Assembly: GCA_002946415.1 (NCBI GenBank)
Contig: NJPS01000065.1
Location: 370,915 to 434,914, forward strand
DNA length: 64,000 bases
From: Rutstroemia sp. NJR-2017a BVV2
Lineage: Eukaryota > Ascomycota > Leotiomycetes > Helotiales > Rutstroemiaceae
Direction of reading: 5' to 3'
Each line of letters begins with the position of its first letter. Positions within the stretch are counted from its first letter, which is position 1. This document shows, in pieces, positions 58,677 to 64,000 of this stretch. The notes under the pieces were generated by a model that was not told the origin of the DNA, ran no database searches, and saw nothing but the letters and a program-made list of their open reading frames with translations. A program made the position numbers and the translations under genes.

Positions 58677-60756
58677 GGGGGGAGAATTGGAAGATATGCA
58701 CGGCGCAGGGATTTCATGGACGACTTTAACGGACTTTACGATCACGAATGACCATTACGATTTGACGGCTTTACTCTAATTTTGTACAACAATCTCCGGC
58801 GGGCAACTGCTGCGTCTTTCGATATCTAGTTATAACTTGCATTCCGACACGCGCATGGCGTTGGGTTTATAGATTATACTAAAATGGGAAGAACACGGCT
58901 CGGACGCATTTGAGATTTATCTGTTTATTTTATCGCCGCTAGTGAATTGCATTGATCGAAGTGATTTCATTTCCTTTTCCCGCTTTCGGTTTGCTGCTCG
59001 AGCCATTTTTGAGAAGTATTTTTCGTGCAGCACTTGATTTTCACTGGCAGTTTTAACAGTTCCTTCAGACTTGAAGACGAACTCGACGTTCAACAAAGGA
59101 CTTGGTACAAAGATTATGGGTAATACGTATGATCACCGGCGATTCACTGTGCATAGAAAGGTCTACCAGAAACTCTGAGAAGCACGGACTCACCACGACT
59201 TTGTTCTTCGATCCTTTCGCCAGGTCTTAGGCAAAAAATCAGCCTAGCATCTATAAGTACTCCTATTATTATCTTTACTTGCTCTTCCTGAACAATTATA
59301 CCTTGTCTAACATTCCAGATCGCTGACGCCCTAGGATGTTTCCCAGAAGTGCGAAGCCACGCTCACCACGCTCTGCAAGATGACTAGCTGCCAGAACATG
59401 ATACGTTGACACGTTGTTGCTTACACCACTGCAGAAAGACTGAAGTGAGTTTCCCGCTGGATTTCTCCTGAACTATGCTTGCTTTATCTGAGCACCTTGC
59501 TCCCTTTGGAAAGATCAGATGTTGACTCTGAGAGATTTGCGTGATAGTAGTGATATGATAAAAGAACATTTCTCCTGAAGAGTAGACGAATATAGGCAAA
59601 CGTACTGACATTTGACGTTTAAACAGACTCCAGAGACTTGGATATGATTACTCGGATATCATTAGGGAAGTGATGGCGTGTTAGAGTGCGGTGTAGTGCG
59701 GTTCGTCGTCGAATACTGTGGATACACAGAGAGTTACGGAACGGGCCGAGGTGGGTCGTGAGGTAGGGCTTCGGACTTAAGGAGCTTGGCTTGGCAACTT
59801 GGGAAAGTCAGGGAAGACAGGGATTGAGAATTAGGGGGTGGAGGTGGGAAATAGGGTAGGGTGGAGCATAAGAGTCGGTGTTTGCTCTTGAGAAGTAGGG
59901 AAAGAAAGCTAAAGTAAGTCCAGGAGCGTAGCTATAACCTCTGTATCAATGGCTTGAAATAACTTCTGTGATAACAGTGCTTGAATTGCTCTACCTGATA
60001 CAAATAGGATGGAGACAAGATAAATTCTAATGGTATGAAAGATGATAATGATATTGATCAACGACGAGAAGACTTCGAAGCAGAAACATACGACAACACC
60101 ACGCTATCCTTGACTTGTAATTCGAATATGAATACGAAAAGAGTCCATGTCCGCAATTTTCACCGTTGTGCTTGAACTCCGGCCCTTCCTGTCAAGAAGT
60201 TATCCCGCAGTATCGAAGCGATCTGCCGCAGCTGCAAAAGCCATCTAGCGCGAAAAAGGCATATGAAATGCTGCACGTTTTGGGGCCAGAATAGAAAGTT
60301 ATCACTCCAATATCGGACTCAAATTCGACCCGGTAGCAAAATCAGTGTTGAAATATTGTTTAGAGAGCTAGAAGTTCTGACTTCTCGCTAATTTCGATTG
60401 TGAGAAGCGCATAGAATCAAGCCTAACGATCGAGATTCCATGGAGTGTGCAAATCAGCAAGGGAGCAAGTTTGCGGTGCAGGTAGAAATTTGCAGATGTT
60501 GCACGAATATAGTGAAACAAAAGTATCGACCTATTTGATGGTATGATCAGATGCCGCTGAGGTGTATTAGGAGCCCAGGAAACCCCGCTGGGAAGAATTT
60601 ACGGACGGCTAGCCTTAAGAACAACATCTGTTCGCCACCAAACTCGGCGCCCAATGCGTGCACGGTGTATGGTTCCCATCGGGAGACGACAGAACCAAGA
60701 TATCCACCATGATATCTCGAAAATCATCAGATAAGAAGGAAGCCCGTTTTTGCTAA
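58677..60756. other. 2.1-kb intergenic region
   Basis: From the end of the 205-residue unknown to the interrupted frame. I see no gene. A GA/GT-rich stretch lies around 59750-59880. The base composition then shifts towards AT. No terminal repeats found within it. Confidence 0.4.
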
Positions 60757-60899
60757 TCACTCCTGATGAATACGAGCGTCCGGATGCAGCGATGAAGAGC
60801 GACGGGGTGTTCCAACGAGAGGAGTCTGCCAGAACGGTAAAGGAGACACTGGATACTCTTCATAGGACTGCCACCATTCCTTTATAGCTAAAACTGTTG

Positions 60900-60907
60900 C
60901 TCTTAAG
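60900..60907. repeat. Target-site duplication, left copy
   Basis: CTCTTAAG, directly left of the CAGTGATGGG end. Confidence 0.9.
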
Positions 60908-61261
60908 CAGTGATGGGAGTAGTGTACGGCCGTATTACGGTGGCTGATATCGGCCTTCTAATACATACGTACGTACATATTATCAGATTTGATACTACTG
61001 GGGATATACTAGAATACCGGAATTTAGGATGGAATGTAGAATAATTGCCTGAGGACTTGCAGATTCGCTTCACAATTGCCTAGTTAGGAAGTTCAAATTC
61101 CTGGAAGGTCTGGAATGTATTACATTCCAGTATATTAGTATACGGCCAGTATTAGTGATATCGAATCTAATACGTATCACCAGGGATATATCCTCAATAA
61201 TCCATACGTATCACTATAGTGGGGCGTATACAAAATACTGAAAATACTAGTCCCATCACTG
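60908..61261. mobile_element. 354-bp non-autonomous hAT-type element (MITE)
   Basis: The left end reads CAGTGATGGGAGTAGT. The right end is the inverse CAGTGATGGGACTAGT (15 of 16 match). The 8 bp outside each end are CTCTTAAG on both sides, a perfect target duplication. CAGTG-type ends and an 8-bp duplication are those of the hAT superfamily. The interior is AT-rich with palindromic pieces (e.g. GGAATGTATTACATTCC) and no transposase frame, so it must depend on a transposase from elsewhere. Confidence 0.9.
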
Positions 61262-61269
61262 CTCTTAAG
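61262..61269. repeat. Target-site duplication, right copy
   Basis: CTCTTAAG, directly right of the CCCATCACTG end, identical to the left copy. Confidence 0.9.
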
Positions 61270-61991
61270 CTTGGAATAGTAGCACAAGCCGTGTACTCCT
61301 TGTTAACTTCGTCAACCAGTTGGTTTGCTTCCAGCTCCGAAAGCCCATTAGCTAGATTAACCCTCTGGGAACGGGACAAACGTCGGATCTGATCGATATG
61401 TTTGGTCATATGAAAGATTCGGAGAATTTCCAAAGTACGACCATCCTTGATCAGTTCTGATTTTATCTCGACTTGCAAATCTTCTAACGTTCTGGAATTA
61501 AGTGGTAGATGAGCCTGGAGGTGACAGTGCGAAATCCTCGCATGAACTGCCACGTCTGTAAATGGTGCTCCTATATCAATGGAAAACGGTGGTTGATGAG
61601 CAGCTATTCTCGTTAACATTGCTGCGTATCGGTTGAAGAGGCAGAAAGGTAGACACTCTATCAAGGTGTAATAGGACTAATACGGCTTTCCACTTTTAGC
61701 GCGCCATTTATCTGTCAGGACTGTTGTTGATCGGTCGAAACCAAGTAAAAGGGAGATAACACGCATTTTTTTTCTTCCCATGTGCCTAGGGCTGGTACTG
61801 ATCTTATATTTATGCGGGAACTTGGCGAGTTGAGTCATTGTGTTGTTACGTTCATATGCTTTGCTGACGGATGCGAAGCTATTCGACGACAACGAGCAAT
61901 CTTTTCCTCGTTGCTTGGTCTAGTACTTTTGAGTTATCATTCCAAAACCTTACCAATATTGCCCTTTCCTGTTCATGTAACAGCAAACAGG

Positions 61992-63236
61992 GGCTTTGCT
62001 TATGGTCTTCTCGATGTACTCAATCCCCATTTTCAAAAAGAGCTTAAATCTTACACCTTCCAAATCTTCCGGTCTATCAGCTGCTTACTTCGGAGCATAT
62101 GCCCTTTGCCCAACAACCATCAGTGGTTATGTGCTTCGGCGATGGGGATTCCGGGTTACCTTCATGACAGGACTTTGCGTTCTCGCTGTTGGATGTCTTC
62201 TTATGTGGTCGAGTGGAGTCAAGCATTCGTTCGGTGGATTCTGTGGTAGCAGGTTCGTTGTGGGAGCTGGATTATCGACTCTCGAAACTGCAGCCGACCC
62301 TTTCTTATCCCCCAAGATACTCGGAAATCCGTCTCAATCTTGCACAGGCAGTTCAAGCCGTTGAATCTTTTGTTGCTCCACTTCTCGCTTCTCGTGTGTT
62401 CTTCGCCAAGACCGTCGATAATTCTCAGGGACTCAAGAACGTGCAATGGACATATCTTGGTGTTGCTTGCTTCGTTGCTCTTTTGATCATTCTTTTTTAC
62501 TTGGCGCCGATGCCTGAGATTACAGATGCCGATATGTCATTGCAAGAAATTGAGATTGCCGAGTATGACCCGGGACCATTCAGGAAGCAATACAACCTCT
62601 TCTTGGCTGTTTGGAGTATGTTTTGTTATATTGGTGCTCAAGGTATATCGTCCAACGAATCAAAATCGAATGGATATAGACTGATTTCCGATAGTCTCTG
62701 TAGCAAACTACTTCGTCAACTTCTGCGAGGAAGCTGGTCGAGATGCATCCACTAGTTGTGTGTTTAATTGTCCTCTCCATTTCTTCGTTCTTTCTGCATC
62801 AAAATCCCACGGCACCGGCAGTATTGCCTGTCTCGTCCTAGTTCTCTGCGCCGAATTAGCTGTCTTCGCCACAACCTTCACGCTCGGTCTTCGTGGTCTA
62901 GGTCGTCACACCAAACTTGGTGGTGCACTCATCGTTGCTGCTATTTCCGGCGGTGCTGTGTTCCCTCCAATGACTGGAGCTCTCGCTACGCATTTGCAGA
63001 GCACTGGAAGTAAGAAACCATTCCACGTGGCGATGTTAATCCCCATGATGGCATTTGTGGTGGCCTACTGCTACCCGTTGTATGTGAACTTTGTGGTTAA
63101 GGAGAGAATGGATGAGAGAAGAGAGACAAAATTGGGTATTGATCCTGTCAATCAAAAGGAATTGAATCTGAAGCAAATGGATAGTGCAGCGGGACAGGAA
63201 AGGAGAGAAAACGCTGCGAAAACGCTGCGAAAATGA
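61992..63236 (+). pseudogene. Fucose-permease-like MFS transporter pseudogene
   Basis: A plus-strand sequence shows the fungal FucP-like (MFS fucose/galactose type) pattern: GFAYGLLDVLNPHFQKEL, LTPSKSSGLSAAYFGAYAL, RFVVGAGLSTLETAADPF, YSEIRLNLAQAVQAV, LGLRGLGRHTKLGGAL and GGAVFPPMTGA. It is broken. At 62045-62048 an extra A shifts the frame inside the LNLTPSK motif. At about 62308, between ADPFLS and PRYSEIR, a short deletion shifts it back. At about 62757 the frame passes straight from EEAGRDASTS to a later helix, so several helices are missing in frame. An intron (62643-62694) still has usable splice signals. The N-terminal exon before 61992 cannot be recognised. The lesions are called by comparison with the family from memory. 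Confidence 0.8.
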
Positions 63237-64000
63237 ATGCAGAAACCGTGGAGACAGTTTAATGGACATGATTGTGGGACCGGTAGCAAGGTGAACGGCT
63301 TCATAAGTTCATATATGTTTGGTAATAATGAGAATTCTCCTAAAAGAATGCAACTATGCATCGACTGAGAATAAAGTAGGTCTTTATTTTCAGCTACTTG
63401 GTGAGCATCTTTGATTCGTCGTCGTGCATCAAACTGTGACAGAAACCACCAATCTTGCATTTGACCTCAACCAGGAGCTAAATTGATACAAAACGCACAT
63501 AATCAAGAACAACCTCATAGAAGAGATCCATGCTTCAATTATACTTCGTTTTTCCAAGAATAGCTCCAATTCACGTGCCCCACGTAAATCGGGTCTTCCC
63601 TTTCAATGAGGGAAATGCCATCTTTAGTTGTATGGGAATTAACCTCAATCTCAATTCCCTTTCAACTCGCAACCGAACTTCGTACACAAGAACAAAGTAA
63701 CATATTGAGAATCAGAGAGGTGTTGTATCATAAACCAACGCGCCACGAAAATTGCGCCAAGCAGCTTGTCCCACAAGCTTACGGAACAGCTAGAAGGGCT
63801 CACCTAGCTACCGGTCAAACTGGGCTACCGGTCACCCATTTTTACCCTGTTTTTTGGCCATAAATACCAACAACGACGTTTAAATTTAATTATGTCTTCA
63901 TAAAATACTAAAGTGATTATTTAGAATCGAATGGTATTAATTAAAAGTCCTAATTGCATTGTGGTGGTTGTACCCTGAATTAAATGTCCCAAAATCAGAA
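63237..64000. other. Right-edge intergenic region
   Basis: No gene recognised. The last ~140 bp are AT-rich. At 63807-63834 an 11-bp sequence is directly repeated (see its own entry), which might be the edge of a repeat that continues past the window. Confidence 0.4.
63807..63834. repeat. Direct repeat GCTACCGGTCA (two copies, 17 bp apart)
   Basis: The same 11 bases occur at 63807-63817 and 63824-63834, followed by CCCATTTTTACC and AT-rich sequence. This arrangement resembles terminal sequences of some fungal Tc1/mariner elements, but the other end is not visible. Confidence 0.55.

Larger units (their letters stand above)
60757..61664 (-). pseudogene. Open frame interrupted by a hAT-type element
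   Basis: The minus-strand frame runs from 61664 (ATG at 61619) to the transposon end at 61261, where it reads VNKEYTACATIPSLR. Inside the element it stops at 61194. If the element and one target copy are removed, the frame continues from 60899 as ATVLAIKEWWQSYEEYPV and ends at a TGA at 60757. The frame upstream (61892-61677) is in the same phase and separated by one TAG, so the gene may already have been broken or have had an intron there. The family is not recognised. Whether a protein was ever made is unknown, but the precise rejoining is hard to get by chance. Confidence 0.6.

Overview
The window is a 64-kb piece of a filamentous ascomycete nuclear genome. The genes carry short spliceosomal introns (about 45-250 bp, GT..AG, several with a CTGAC/CTAAC-type branch site). 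The content is typically fungal: FKS1-type 1,3-beta-glucan synthase, a GPI-anchored GH72 glucanosyltransferase, a Zn2Cys6 regulator, and the HOPS subunit Vps41. A Leotiomycete such as the Botrytis/Sclerotinia group is my best guess from overall resemblance. That is an inference and was not tested.

Layout. At 1-1294 (-) is the 5' part of the serine palmitoyltransferase subunit LCB1. At 2091-7971 (-) is the complete FKS1 glucan synthase. It is head to head, across 4.8 kb without a recognisable gene, with the GAS/GEL glucanosyltransferase at 12777-14637 (+). A YMC-like mitochondrial carrier (15282-16445), a large membrane protein of unknown function (16830-18776, -) and a small secreted protein with six-residue repeats (19202-20066) follow. 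COG3 (-) and an Fmp25-like RCC1 protein (+) are divergent around 23.3-23.7 kb. Next come a Pro/Gln-rich, probably nuclear protein (26272-29095, -), a large mitochondrial PPR-like protein (30100-32924, +) and a Pro-rich unknown (36121-37476, +). A serine-hydrolase-like membrane protein (39125-40651, +) lies before VPS41 (41032-45068, -). VPS41 is divergent from an RMD1/RMND1-type DUF155 protein (45315-46602, +). The last intact genes are a GST-like protein (47301-48086, -), a Zn2Cys6 transcription factor (50225-51933, +), a DJ-1/PfpI protein (52276-53202, +), an unknown protein (53473-54234, -) and a 205-residue unknown (57949-58676, +).

The right end, after about 58.7 kb, is different. It is gene-poor and decayed. 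A 354-bp non-autonomous hAT-type element (60908-61261) has a 16-bp terminal inverted repeat and a perfect 8-bp target duplication. It interrupts an open frame on the minus strand, and removing the element plus one target copy rejoins that frame. Next to it lies a fucose-permease-like MFS transporter pseudogene (about 61992-63236) with a 1-base insertion, a small frameshifting deletion and a larger internal deletion.

Functionally the window mixes housekeeping secretory and membrane genes (LCB1, COG3, VPS41), a wall-synthesis pair (FKS1 and GAS/GEL) and several mitochondrial proteins (carrier, Fmp25-like, PPR-like, RMD1-like). I found no biosynthetic gene cluster, CRISPR array, tRNA or rRNA. 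The exon structures were joined by eye from reading frame and splice consensus, so they are models.
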